A DNA stretch of 64,000 bases from Flavobacterium cupreum (GTDB taxonomy: Bacteria > Bacteroidota > Bacteroidia > Flavobacteriales > Flavobacteriaceae), in the NCBI RefSeq assembly GCF_003996965.1, contig NZ_QWDM01000006.1:286257-350256 (forward strand). Direction: 5' to 3'. Shown one piece after another: positions 45,408-53,938 of the stretch (positions are counted from its first letter, which is position 1; each line of letters opens with the position of its first letter). A program made the translations under genes and the position numbers. The notes under the pieces are model-generated. The model was given only the letters and a program-made list of their open reading frames with translations. It was not told the DNA's origin and ran no database searches.

Positions 45408-46168
45408 TGATTGAAGTAAAAAACGTAGAAAAATCATTTGCGGACAGTAAGGTTTTAAAAGGTGTTTCGACAGTTTTTGAAACTGGAAAAACCAACCTGA
45501 TTATTGGACAAAGTGGATCCGGAAAAACAGTTTTGTTAAAAACATTATTGGGAATTCATACACCGGACTCCGGCACTATTGAGTTTGACGGACGTGTTTA
45601 TTCTGAATTGGAGCCCGATGAAAAAAGAGAATTAAGAACTGAAATCGGAATGGTTTTTCAGGGAAGCGCGCTATTCGATTCAATGACTGTTGCAGAAAAC
45701 GTAGCTTTCCCGTTAAGAATGTTTACCCACGACAATAAAGCAAAAATTAAGGAGCGTGTTGATTTTGTCCTCGAAAGAGTAAATTTAGTAGACGCTCATC
45801 AAAAATTACCTTCGGAGATTTCAGGTGGTATGCAGAAACGTGTGGCCATTGCGCGAGCTATCGTAAACAATCCAAAATACCTGTTTTGTGATGAGCCTAA
45901 CTCCGGTCTGGATCCAAACACTTCTACTTTGATTGATAACCTTATTAAGGAAATTACCGAAGAATACAATATCACCACCGTAATCAATACGCACGATATG
46001 AACTCAGTAATGGAAATTGGTGAAAATATTGTTTTCCTGAAAAAAGGACTAAAGGCCTGGCAGGGAACCAAAGAAGAAATCTTCAGAACAGATAACAAAG
46101 ACATTGTGAAATTTGTATACTCTTCTAATTTGTTCAAAAAAGTAAGAGAAGCGTATTTGAAGGGATAG
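45407..46168 (+). CDS. MlaF-type ABC transporter ATPase
   Basis: The 253-aa ATPase has Walker A GQSGSGKT, signature SEISGGMQKRVAIARAI, Walker B YLFCDEPNSGLD and the switch His in INTHDMNSV. It pairs with the overlapping MlaE permease to drive lipid transport. The frame extends upstream to 45347, but the ATG at 45407 gives MIEVKNVEKSF, the normal start. Confidence 0.94.
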   Translation: MIEVKNVEKSFADSKVLKGVSTVFETGKTNLIIGQSGSGKTVLLKTLLGIHTPDSGTIEFDGRVYSELEPDEKRELRTEIGMVFQGSALFDSMTVAENVAFPLRMFTHDNKAKIKERVDFVLERVNLVDAHQKLPSEISGGMQKRVAIARAIVNNPKYLFCDEPNSGLDPNTSTLIDNLIKEITEEYNITTVINTHDMNSVMEIGENIVFLKKGLKAWQGTKEEIFRTDNKDIVKFVYSSNLFKKVREAYLKG

Positions 46169-46223
46169 AATATTTTGAAATTACAATACTGAAAATTCCA
46201 AATTCCAAGCTTTAAATCCTAAT

Positions 46224-46273
46224 AAAAAAATTCCAAATCCCAATTTAGACAGTTGGAATTTGGAATTTTTTTT
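46224..46273. terminator. Terminator of mlaF, formed by AAATTCCAA-type repeats
   Basis: ATTCCAAATCCCAA and TTGGAATTTGGAAT pair with one mismatch, followed by eight T (and preceded by A). It can serve the convergent sprT-like gene as well. Confidence 0.75.
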
Positions 46274-46290
46274 ATTGGAATTTTATGCCT

Positions 46291-46896
46291 TTAATTGGAA
46301 TTTTTAATCAGTTCCACTTCAGCATTCGGATTAAAAAGATAAGTTCTGCCTGAACTTAATTCGATGCATTCGAAACGTTTCGTGCGAACGGCCAGTTTCT
46401 TGAATATTTTACCGTTCTTAATTCTGAAAACGCTTCCGTACGGGATCTCAAAAACATAGCTTTTATCGTTTTGCGCATCGTACTGTTTTAACGCGAGAGA
46501 CAAAGTAGTGTCCGTATCGCTACTGGCAGATGGATTTTTAAAATGTCTCGCCAACAATGGCAATAAACCGCCCGGAAAGATCTCCGGACGTATAAAAGGC
46601 ACCATCATTCGCTGGAACGTATGTTTCCATTCATTTCCGTGCGGCTTGATGTTTCTTCCAAACTTTTCAAACGCTACCAGATGTGAAATTTCATGAATCA
46701 GCGTAATCAAAAAACGATATTTGTTTAAACTGGCATTTACCGTGATTTCATGTTTGCCACTAGGTCCCCTTCTGTAATCGCCATGACGCGTCTGGCGCTC
46801 ATTTACGATTTTCAGATGAACCTGGTTGGCCACAATCAAATCAAAAACAGGCTTTACAGCATGTTCCGGTATATATCTTGCTAAAGTTTCGTTCAA
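46291..46896 (-). CDS. SprT-like zinc metalloprotein
   Basis: The 201-aa protein has the zinc motif HEISHLVAF and the downstream His in IKPHGNEWKHTF, as in the SprT/Spartan peptidase-like domain. Bacterial SprT function is uncertain, but the eukaryotic relative degrades DNA-protein crosslinks. N-terminal helices are typical. The gap to the SDR gene (97 bases) carries a copy of the AAATTCCAA repeat. Confidence 0.87.
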   Translation of the reverse strand: MNETLARYIPEHAVKPVFDLIVANQVHLKIVNERQTRHGDYRRGPSGKHEITVNASLNKYRFLITLIHEISHLVAFEKFGRNIKPHGNEWKHTFQRMMVPFIRPEIFPGGLLPLLARHFKNPSASSDTDTTLSLALKQYDAQNDKSYVFEIPYGSVFRIKNGKIFKKLAVRTKRFECIELSSGRTYLFNPNAEVELIKNSN

Positions 46897-46993
46897 TTTT
46901 TGAAGTTAAAAGTTGTTTGTAAAAAGTTAAAGGTTAAAGTTTTTTGTCTGAAATTGGAATTTGGAATTTGAAATTTTTAAAATTGGTATTTAG

Positions 46994-47671
46994 TTAAGGG
47001 TTCGTTGAAGAGACTTCCAAAACTTTCCCATTAAAATACTTATTCCCATTAAGCGTAAAATCATAAATATAAGTGGCCATTCCCTCTGCGGAAATCGGTG
47101 CCTGATAGCCGGGGAAAGCTTCCTGAAGCATTTCGGTCTGAACAGAACCCAATGCTAAAACATTAAATGAAATCCCTTTCTCTTTGTATTCTTCAGCCAA
47201 TAATTCGCTTAGGGTAATCACAGCCCCTTTACTGGAACTGTAAGCGGCTAAACCGGCAAATTTCAGGCTTCCGCGCACGCCGCCAATGGAACTGATCGTT
47301 ACCACGTGACTTCCTTTCTGAAGATAAGGCAGGCAAATTCTGGTAAGATTGGCCACGGCAAAAACATTGACTTTGTAAATACTTTCAAAATCAGCCTGGG
47401 TGGTTTCTGCAAAAGGTTTCAAAAGCAAAGCCCCTGCATTATGCACTACCGCATCTACATTTTTCCAGGCAGAAGAAAGGAAATCTTCTATCTTATATAA
47501 TTCTGATTCGTTTGATAAATCGACAGACAGACAGGTTACATTTTCATGTTCTAAAAGCGCCTGAGGTATTTTTCTTGAAATAGCCAGGACCTTATTTCCG
47601 GCATTTGCAAACTGCAGGGCCAATTCATAACCGATGCCTCTGCTCGTTCCTGTTATAATAATATTTTTCAT
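46994..47671 (-). CDS. Short-chain dehydrogenase/reductase
   Basis: The 225-aa SDR enzyme has the cofactor loop TGTSRGIG and the catalytic Ser-Tyr-Lys (VTISSIGG, YSSSK). ARKIP downstream of the second strand suggests NADP(H). The substrate is unknown. It is the last gene of a tightly packed minus-strand run from 53060, 35 bases after the M28 peptidase gene. Confidence 0.9.
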   Translation of the reverse strand: MKNIIITGTSRGIGYELALQFANAGNKVLAISRKIPQALLEHENVTCLSVDLSNESELYKIEDFLSSAWKNVDAVVHNAGALLLKPFAETTQADFESIYKVNVFAVANLTRICLPYLQKGSHVVTISSIGGVRGSLKFAGLAAYSSSKGAVITLSELLAEEYKEKGISFNVLALGSVQTEMLQEAFPGYQAPISAEGMATYIYDFTLNGNKYFNGKVLEVSSTNP

Positions 47672-47706
47672 GAAGCAAAAATAAGCAAAACGCTCAAAAA
47701 GAACCG

Positions 47707-48684
47707 TTAATTCTTCATTGTAATTTCCTGTGTCTTAGAATTTGCAATCTGCGTTACGGCAGGTAAAAACTCTTGTATAAAAGAAGTCATGTGCGGAACG
47801 TCCATCACTTTGAATTCGTCTGAAGGATGGTGGTAAAATTCGAAATTCTCAAAGTCAAAAGTGCTTATCGACTGGCAGGGCTTTTTAAAAGCTTCGTAAA
47901 ACGAATAATTATCCGATCTGTAAAACAATTTATATTCGGCTTCCTTTGGCAGAAATCCGATTGTTTTTTTACCGGTATATTCATTTATTTTTTCGGCCAT
48001 ATTCGATTTATCAAAACCTGTAATGTACGCCAGATAATCCCCTTTCATGGGTACACCGACCATTTCGATGTTAAGCTGCACGTATAAATTGAAGTTTTGA
48101 ACCTTCAGTTTTTCCACTAAACTTTTAGACCCCAGCAGGCCTTTTTCTTCTCCGGCAAAAAACACAATAAGAATACTTCTTTTGTTCGATTTTGTTTCGC
48201 TGAAATATTTCGCCATTTCGGCTACGGCTGTTACTCCGGAAGCATCATCATTTGCCCCATTATTGATCACGTCCTCTTTTTTCTTTTTATCTACACCAAT
48301 ATGATCGTAATGAGCACTCAGCACCACAAATTCTTTTTTAAGTTCCGGATCATTTCCTTCAATAACCCCGACAATATTGAAGGCTGGTGACTTAAAATTG
48401 GTCAGCGTGTCGCGGTAGCTTTTAAAATAAGGCTTTACGTTGTTTTTCTTAAGAAATTTTTCCAGGAATTCAGCTGCTTTCTCAATTCCTTTGGTTCCCG
48501 TCTCGCGGCCTTCCAATTCATCTGAAGAAAGGTATTTCAGAAAATCCGAAACGTTTGACTGTTCTACTTGATAAGCAATCTCAACAGGTTGGGAATTTAA
48601 TTTGGGAGAGGTATCGCTTACAGCTGAGTTATTCGATTTACAGGCTAATAAAACAAAAGGAAGCAGAAAGTATAATTTTTTCAT
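47707..48684 (-). CDS. M28 family zinc aminopeptidase-like lipoprotein
   Basis: The 325-aa exported peptidase has a lipobox LLAC (Cys15). Zinc ligands are visible in SAHYDHIG, NGANDDASG, AGEEKGLLGS and HHPSDEF, so the dinuclear zinc site is complete. It is likely to trim peptides in the periplasm or at the outer membrane. Confidence 0.9.
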   Translation of the reverse strand: MKKLYFLLPFVLLACKSNNSAVSDTSPKLNSQPVEIAYQVEQSNVSDFLKYLSSDELEGRETGTKGIEKAAEFLEKFLKKNNVKPYFKSYRDTLTNFKSPAFNIVGVIEGNDPELKKEFVVLSAHYDHIGVDKKKKEDVINNGANDDASGVTAVAEMAKYFSETKSNKRSILIVFFAGEEKGLLGSKSLVEKLKVQNFNLYVQLNIEMVGVPMKGDYLAYITGFDKSNMAEKINEYTGKKTIGFLPKEAEYKLFYRSDNYSFYEAFKKPCQSISTFDFENFEFYHHPSDEFKVMDVPHMTSFIQEFLPAVTQIANSKTQEITMKN

Positions 48685-48707
48685 GAATAGAATTTTAGCT
48701 TCAGAAG

Positions 48708-49367
48708 CTACGATTCCAAAGCAGTTGATTTAAAATATTTTTTATACACCTTAAACACCTGAATACTTCCCATAACAATAAAAAACAACGGAATGAATAC
48801 AGGCATTACATACTTTGAAAATGGATTTCTTTCATGAAAAATAGTCTGTAAAAGTACAATCAGACTTAGCATTCCTGAAAAAATACCTGCCAAAGTTCCT
48901 GCAATATAATAATATTTTAACTTTTTTTCAATCGTAATATACTTTGCATTAATTAAATATAAATTCCAGCTCGTCCAGAATGGCAATTGCAAAAAATTAA
49001 AACAGTTCAGGATTACGCCTATTACAAACGGAGAATACATCAAATAGGCTTTCAGATTTCCATTCGCACCTGAAGTACCGTGTGAATTTGAATAAAAAAA
49101 ATAGGCCAAAATGAACATAAATATAACAGCGAAGCCATCGATAATTTTCATCAGCTTTTTATTTTTTACCAGTTGTCTGGCAAAAAGCAGTGTAAAATAA
49201 ATCACAAACGTTTCTACGAAGACAACTCCCAATAAAAAGAAAATTAAATGATGCAGTCCGGATCGGGAATAAATTTCCAGTCCGGCCAAATTGAGATAGC
49301 CCAACGGAACAGAGCCGATAAAGCTGACCAGAAATCCAACTGCTATATTTTGCGCTCTTTGCTGCAT
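48708..49367 (-). CDS. LysE-like amino-acid exporter
   Basis: The 219-aa protein has six hydrophobic segments. The N-terminal GFLVSFIGSVPLGYLNLAGLEI matches the LysE/RhtB signature region. It follows the ATP-grasp gene by 2 bases. That pairing suggests export of the ATP-grasp product, which is inference. Confidence 0.72.
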   Translation of the reverse strand: MQQRAQNIAVGFLVSFIGSVPLGYLNLAGLEIYSRSGLHHLIFFLLGVVFVETFVIYFTLLFARQLVKNKKLMKIIDGFAVIFMFILAYFFYSNSHGTSGANGNLKAYLMYSPFVIGVILNCFNFLQLPFWTSWNLYLINAKYITIEKKLKYYYIAGTLAGIFSGMLSLIVLLQTIFHERNPFSKYVMPVFIPLFFIVMGSIQVFKVYKKYFKSTALES

Positions 49368-49369
49368 TC

Positions 49370-50404
49370 CTAAAAATTTAAAATTTTACTGTTCTGAACC
49401 TGATGCAGACGGTATTCCTGCATTCCGGCTTTATAATCCAAATAAGGAAATCCCCTTTTATGATTGGCCACACTGATTTCGTACATATACGTAATGTGCC
49501 GGGCCAGTTCTTTCCAGGCAAACCAGATAGAATGTTTGGGATCATAGATATGGGTCGGTTCGCTAGCTGCCCCGTTTAATTCGACAATCTGAAAATGCTC
49601 CCCTCTTTCCAGTTCTTCAAAAGAATCATACATAATATCAAATCTTCCAAAGTAAAACTCCGGGATCTGCGCACAAATCTCATTGATGGTTTGGGTAAGT
49701 TTTGGGGTAATCCAATGACTTCCGTCTAAAAATTTGGCACCACGGGCATGATTCCCAAACGGAACCAAATTGAATGCTTCTCCCGCTGCTAAAATTTTAT
49801 GCAGCAAATCGCCGTATTCTTCCTGTAAGGCATCAAACTGTAATTGAAATCTTGGCGTTTTATGAATTAATTCTTCAATTGTGGAGGCCCCGTCACCCAC
49901 AACCGTCAGAAATTCCTTTGCGACAATTCCTGTAATCCTGCCCTCTATTTCATTGGGATGGCGTACGTAAAATATACCCACTTCATTTTTGTAAGGAATC
50001 AAATCCTGCAGCAGGAAATCGAAATTGGCTTTCTCCATATAACGCTGTAACTCCGAAACAGTGTGAATTTTTTTCACTCCCGAACCCCGCAAACCAATAT
50101 CCGGTTTTGCAATTAATGGAAAATGAATTTCTTTCTCTATAACCTGCTGAACGATTTTTTTGAGATCCGTATTTTTAGGGATGAGAATCGTTTTGGGATA
50201 ATATTTTCGCGGAATCAAATCATAAATCTGCTTTTTGCTTTCCATAATAAATCCCCCGTTTTTAATTCTTGGATTGGAAGCATTAAAGAAAAAAATAGAT
50301 CTCGCTTTGATGGCGTAATACGCCCAAAGAAAATAGATCGGAATATACACGACCTGAAACGGCCAATATTCCCAATTTGCGATTTTATGAAAAAATAGCT
50401 TCAT
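49370..50404 (-). CDS. ATP-grasp ligase with N-terminal membrane segment
   Basis: The 344-aa enzyme starts with a membrane or amphipathic segment (about 14-34). An ATP-grasp fold follows: PLIAKPDIGLRGSGVKKI (ATP Lys/Gly loop), FLLQDLIPYKNEVGIF, GDGASTIEEL and the metal site FGRFDIMYDS...FQIVELNGAASEPTHIYDP. The C-terminal part resembles D-Ala-D-Ala ligase/cyanophycin synthetase relatives, so an amide-bond ligase is likely. The substrate is unknown. It lies directly before a LysE-like exporter. Confidence 0.8.
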   Translation of the reverse strand: MKLFFHKIANWEYWPFQVVYIPIYFLWAYYAIKARSIFFFNASNPRIKNGGFIMESKKQIYDLIPRKYYPKTILIPKNTDLKKIVQQVIEKEIHFPLIAKPDIGLRGSGVKKIHTVSELQRYMEKANFDFLLQDLIPYKNEVGIFYVRHPNEIEGRITGIVAKEFLTVVGDGASTIEELIHKTPRFQLQFDALQEEYGDLLHKILAAGEAFNLVPFGNHARGAKFLDGSHWITPKLTQTINEICAQIPEFYFGRFDIMYDSFEELERGEHFQIVELNGAASEPTHIYDPKHSIWFAWKELARHITYMYEISVANHKRGFPYLDYKAGMQEYRLHQVQNSKILNF

Positions 50405-50415
50405 CTTATATGATA

Positions 50416-51126
50416 TTAAATACTAATAAATGCTGTCGAAAATTCCTGTTCCAGAACTAAGTCATGATAGGCGATTGCCCTTTTATTCTGTCCGGTTACA
50501 ACTTGTGTGATACTTACTGTTTTCAAGGTATTTTCCCGATTGATAATCAGCCCGTTTTCAGAATCATCCCCTTCCGTATTCCGGTGAAAACCGAGCATAT
50601 CTGAAGCTGAAATTTCGTTTTTATCTTTCAGAAAATCAAAAAACCAGCGGGATCGTTTCTTTCTGACATCTTCCGGATACAAGGTTACAGACGACCAGAT
50701 ATGATTTTTCGTTTCATCTAAAATCGTATTTCTTTTGGTTAAGCCATCCCAGATCAGTTCGTACAATTTTTCATCCTGATACAGCACCAGTGTAAAAGGC
50801 TCAATATCTTCCAGATTAATGGCTCCCCAAAAATCCTTTGGAGAGTTGCTGGAAACAATATCCAGGGCAATTAACCCACGGCTTCTTCTGTACGAAAACC
50901 GAACTTCATGTTTGGTGATACCGCCATTCAGCAGTACCAACACAGTTCCGTCTGCATCAGCTACAAACCAGGTTCCTCCGGCTTTTGGATCTTTCGGATA
51001 CACCAGGTTTTTACCATTACAGTGATAACTGCGCGGCGGAAGGGCGCTGGGGCGGATCACCTTCTCATCACGGTTCGAAGTGATAATCACGGTTTCCTTA
51101 TGAACTACAAAACTTACTGTACACAT
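50416..51126 (-). CDS. NRDE-domain protein (TANGO2 family)
   Basis: The 236-aa protein has the N-terminal Cys2 (MCTVSF) and Asn-Arg-Asp-Glu (TSNRDEK) that define the family, plus GGTWFVADADGTVLVLLNGG. An Ntn-hydrolase-type fold is proposed. The start overlaps the end of the DinB gene by 13 bases. Eukaryotic TANGO2 is implicated in heme or lipid handling; the bacterial role is not known. Confidence 0.87.
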   Translation of the reverse strand: MCTVSFVVHKETVIITSNRDEKVIRPSALPPRSYHCNGKNLVYPKDPKAGGTWFVADADGTVLVLLNGGITKHEVRFSYRRSRGLIALDIVSSNSPKDFWGAINLEDIEPFTLVLYQDEKLYELIWDGLTKRNTILDETKNHIWSSVTLYPEDVRKKRSRWFFDFLKDKNEISASDMLGFHRNTEGDDSENGLIINRENTLKTVSITQVVTGQNKRAIAYHDLVLEQEFSTAFISI

Positions 51127-51602
51127 TGGTTTCTATATTCTATGGTGGAACGTGCCACACCAAAATTTTCATTCACTAAAATATCCTCCAATTGTAAAAC
51201 AGCCACTTTTATCAATGCCTGGTGATGAATACAATGTTCTAAGTTATAAAGCAATTCCCTGTAATAATTACTTTGAATCCTAAAGGTAAGCCCGTCGATC
51301 ATTTGTTCTAAATAGAGCGGTTTATTTTCTTTTTGTAAACCCTTTTTTACCTCAAGGATACATTGTTTTGCAAACTGGGTTTCGGTCTGAATGCGTTTAT
51401 TGCGTTCTCTGTTGTCATAATTTAAAACTCCCGGCTCATAGCTGTTTTCAAGACATTGAAACATTTCAAGGATATGACGGGTATGTTCGCCGATACTGGA
51501 GTCGCTTAAAGCCGGACAGGGTTTTGCATACGACTGATCGGACAATTGGTTTAACAAATTTGTTAACTCGTCTAAACTGTGGTTTATTGATTTCAGCAGC
51601 AT
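51114..51602 (-). CDS. DinB/YfiT-like four-helix protein
   Basis: The 162-aa four-helix bundle has the metal-ligand histidines of the DinB superfamily: IGEHTRHILEMF and EHCIHHQALIKV. Such proteins include thiol transferases (bacillithiol, mycothiol), but the substrate here is unknown. Overlaps the NRDE gene, following DoxX by 2 bases. Confidence 0.8.
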   Translation of the reverse strand: MLLKSINHSLDELTNLLNQLSDQSYAKPCPALSDSSIGEHTRHILEMFQCLENSYEPGVLNYDNRERNKRIQTETQFAKQCILEVKKGLQKENKPLYLEQMIDGLTFRIQSNYYRELLYNLEHCIHHQALIKVAVLQLEDILVNENFGVARSTIEYRNQCVQ

Positions 51603-51604
51603 AA

Positions 51605-51991
51605 TTATTTCGTTTTTAAAAGATTCATAATTATATTTTTATTCCGGTAAAGTAATAGCAGGCAACAGAGTAAGGTGACTACAGCCAGAGAAAAAAGCAG
51701 TCCGGAGTCACCCTGAACTTCAATCCCTAACACAAATAAATGCGAAAGAACCGCGCCGGTCATAACACCACATCCGCCTAAAGCGCCGAGCCAGGTTGTT
51801 TGTGGAATTAAAAGTAAAACCACCACAATCAGTTCGGCAATTCCGGATCCGATTCTTCCGTAAGGCTCTACACCTAAGGTAGAAAAAATATAAATACTTT
51901 CAGGTGCGCCTGTAAATTTAAAATACAAAGTCTGCAGTAAAATTGCCGAAGCCGTTAGTTTTAGCACCCAGTTTAATAATGGTGTTTTCAT
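51605..51991 (-). CDS. DoxX-like membrane protein
   Basis: The 128-aa protein has four membrane segments. LQTLYFKFTGAPESIYIFSTLGVEPYGRIGSGIAELI is typical of DoxX/DoxD-like proteins. It lies 6 bases after the YHS gene and shares its operon. Members are linked to redox and heme-associated systems. Confidence 0.83.
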   Translation of the reverse strand: MKTPLLNWVLKLTASAILLQTLYFKFTGAPESIYIFSTLGVEPYGRIGSGIAELIVVVLLLIPQTTWLGALGGCGVMTGAVLSHLFVLGIEVQGDSGLLFSLAVVTLLCCLLLLYRNKNIIMNLLKTK

Positions 51992-51997
51992 GACTTT

Positions 51998-52456
51998 TTA
52001 TTTATATATCTTTTTCCAGTTTACATCCGCTTTCGTCTTCAGATTGGCTTGGTCTTTATTCCAGCTTTTCAGCGTATTATTAAAATAGGCGTTGTAGAAC
52101 AAATACAGTTTCCCGTCTGTGATTTTGAAAGTTTCCGGATTGATTTCCACTTTTTCAGCGTTACTCCCCATGGCATACGCACACCAGCCGCCATATTGCG
52201 GTTCAAAGCCGGCAGGATTTTTCAAAAAAACTTCCTTATTGGCCACGGATGAAAATTTATAAGTTATGCCCATATAAGTAGCCGTAACCTCATTTTTACC
52301 TTTTATAGCCTTGTTTTCTTTAAAATAAGCCACAGGGTCATATCCCTGAATGGCCACTTTATTTTCTACATTATACTGGGTGATTCTTTTTGCATCGTTT
52401 TGCGAAAATGCAGCCGCTGATACTAAAACAAATAGTACTACAATTAACTTTTTCAT
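51998..52456 (-). CDS. Secreted YHS-domain protein
   Basis: The 152-aa protein has a signal peptide (MKKLIVVLFVLVSAAAFSQN) and a YHS domain: GYDPVAYFKENKAIKG, ITYKFSSVANKEVFLKNPAGFEPQYGGWCAYAM. YHS domains are associated with metal-binding proteins. The domain-ending Cys in GGWCAYAM is conserved. Confidence 0.9.
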   Translation of the reverse strand: MKKLIVVLFVLVSAAAFSQNDAKRITQYNVENKVAIQGYDPVAYFKENKAIKGKNEVTATYMGITYKFSSVANKEVFLKNPAGFEPQYGGWCAYAMGSNAEKVEINPETFKITDGKLYLFYNAYFNNTLKSWNKDQANLKTKADVNWKKIYK

Positions 52457-52463
52457 CTTGATT

Positions 52464-53060
52464 TTATTTTAAGGTCTTTAATACTGAAACTAATAGGTCA
52501 GCGTTTATACGTTGTTTAAAATCAGGCGAAACGTATTCGAACAAAATGTCACCGCTCGTATTTACTACAAAAACAGAAGGCACAGGTAAAAAACTCGTGT
52601 TCATTCCATTAGAATGTACGTTAATAACTGATTTATAGTTTTCCGGAGCTTCAAAGGCGATCCCGAATTCTTTGATTAAGGTGCCGTCTGCATCGGAAAG
52701 TAATGTGTATTTTACTTTATCTTTTTCTGCTGTGACCTTCAAATTTTCGGGAGAGTCCGGACTTACCGCAACAATCTGATAGCCTAAGTCAAGAATTTGT
52801 TTTTCGGCTTCTGCCAGGGCAGACAAATGCAGGTTACAATAAGGGCACCATCCGCCACGGTAAAAAACCAATACGGTTTTCTTCTTACTGATCAGCTCAG
52901 AAAGACTGACAGTTGCATTATCTGATGATTTTAAAGTCGAATTGGGAATCTTTTCCCCTATTAATAAGGGAGCAATATCCGTTGCCGTTTTTGCGACTGC
53001 ATTTTGGGCATTTGCAACAGTACTTGCGGCAGCAAACAGAGTAAAAAGTGCTTTTTTCAT
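52464..53060 (-). CDS. Exported peroxiredoxin-like protein (AhpC/TSA family)
   Basis: The 198-aa thioredoxin-fold protein has a signal peptide (cleavage near VANAQN) and YRGGWCPYCNLHLSAL, a CxxC version of the peroxidatic Cys. It is likely a periplasmic peroxidase or reductase. First gene of the nine-gene minus-strand run to 46994, with YHS and DoxX proteins next. Confidence 0.87.
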   Translation of the reverse strand: MKKALFTLFAAASTVANAQNAVAKTATDIAPLLIGEKIPNSTLKSSDNATVSLSELISKKKTVLVFYRGGWCPYCNLHLSALAEAEKQILDLGYQIVAVSPDSPENLKVTAEKDKVKYTLLSDADGTLIKEFGIAFEAPENYKSVINVHSNGMNTSFLPVPSVFVVNTSGDILFEYVSPDFKQRINADLLVSVLKTLK

Positions 53061-53152
53061 AGTGTATAATTTTTCATCTTTTATGATGATGTAAAACTAC
53101 TGTGGTATGAAAAAACAATTTGTCGGCTAATTTACACTTGAGGCAAAATAGT

Positions 53153-53830
53153 TTATAATTGGGTGATATCCTGTATAATAATCTCTTTTCGGGTATAACT
53201 TAAAAGATGATTGGTTTCCATCTCATTCAGCAATTGGGTTGCTGTCTGCCTTGAAGTACAGATAATCTGGGCAATATCATTTTGGGTCAGGTAATTTTCA
53301 ATCACAACCGAATTACCGTTTCTGATACCTTCCTGTTCTGCCCAGTCTTTCAGGAACTGATACAATCTGGTTTTGGCATCTTTAGAAATTAAATTGGCAT
53401 AACTGTTTTTAATGCGTTTCATTTTCAGCCCCACAAACTTCGTATACGAAAGTGCGAGTGTCGGATTTCGAAGTAATAAATCTTCAAAATCGGACATTAG
53501 GAAACTGCAGATCGCAACATCATCAGAAAGTACTTTGGCATATTCGTTGGCTTTATCATCGGTTTCCAGCGTGAGTTCGCCAAACAAATCCCCTTTCTGG
53601 ATAATATCTTTTATAGTTTCGTTTCCGTCTTCATCAACGGCAACAATTTTGATATTCCCTTTTTTAAGCAGGAAAATACGGGGTACATCAGAAGACGAGA
53701 AATAAATGATTTCTCCTTTCGACGCTTTTTTAAAACCTGTTATAATACACAATTGTTTGATCTGGCTGAAGCTCAGGGTCCGGAACAATTTGTGATCGCG
53801 CAAATACCAGTATTTTAAATCTTCGTACAT
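53153..53830 (-). CDS. Crp/Fnr-family transcriptional regulator
   Basis: The 225-aa regulator has an N-terminal cyclic-nucleotide-type beta-barrel (KGEIIYFSSSDVPRIFLLKKGNIKIV, GDLFGELTL) and C-terminal winged helix (LTQNDIAQIICTSRQTATQLLNEME). It lacks the four Fe-S cysteines of Fnr. It is 92 bases upstream of the peroxiredoxin gene on the same strand and may control the run. The effector is unknown. Confidence 0.9.
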   Translation of the reverse strand: MYEDLKYWYLRDHKLFRTLSFSQIKQLCIITGFKKASKGEIIYFSSSDVPRIFLLKKGNIKIVAVDEDGNETIKDIIQKGDLFGELTLETDDKANEYAKVLSDDVAICSFLMSDFEDLLLRNPTLALSYTKFVGLKMKRIKNSYANLISKDAKTRLYQFLKDWAEQEGIRNGNSVVIENYLTQNDIAQIICTSRQTATQLLNEMETNHLLSYTRKEIIIQDITQL

Positions 53831-53881
53831 AAAAATCGAATTCAGTTGCTGTAAAAGTAATTAAATTTTCATCTTAAAAAC

Positions 53882-53917
53882 AAAACCCTCCTGAAGCGAA
53901 ACTTCAAAAGGGTTTTT
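53882..53917 (-). terminator. Terminator between acyl-CoA dehydrogenase and Crp/Fnr genes
   Basis: AAAACCCT...AGGGTTTT with inner TGAAG/CTTCA pairing forms a stable hairpin with T on the minus-strand side. It separates the two same-strand genes. Confidence 0.75.
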
Positions 53918-53938
53918 ATGAAATTATTTTAGAAGAAA

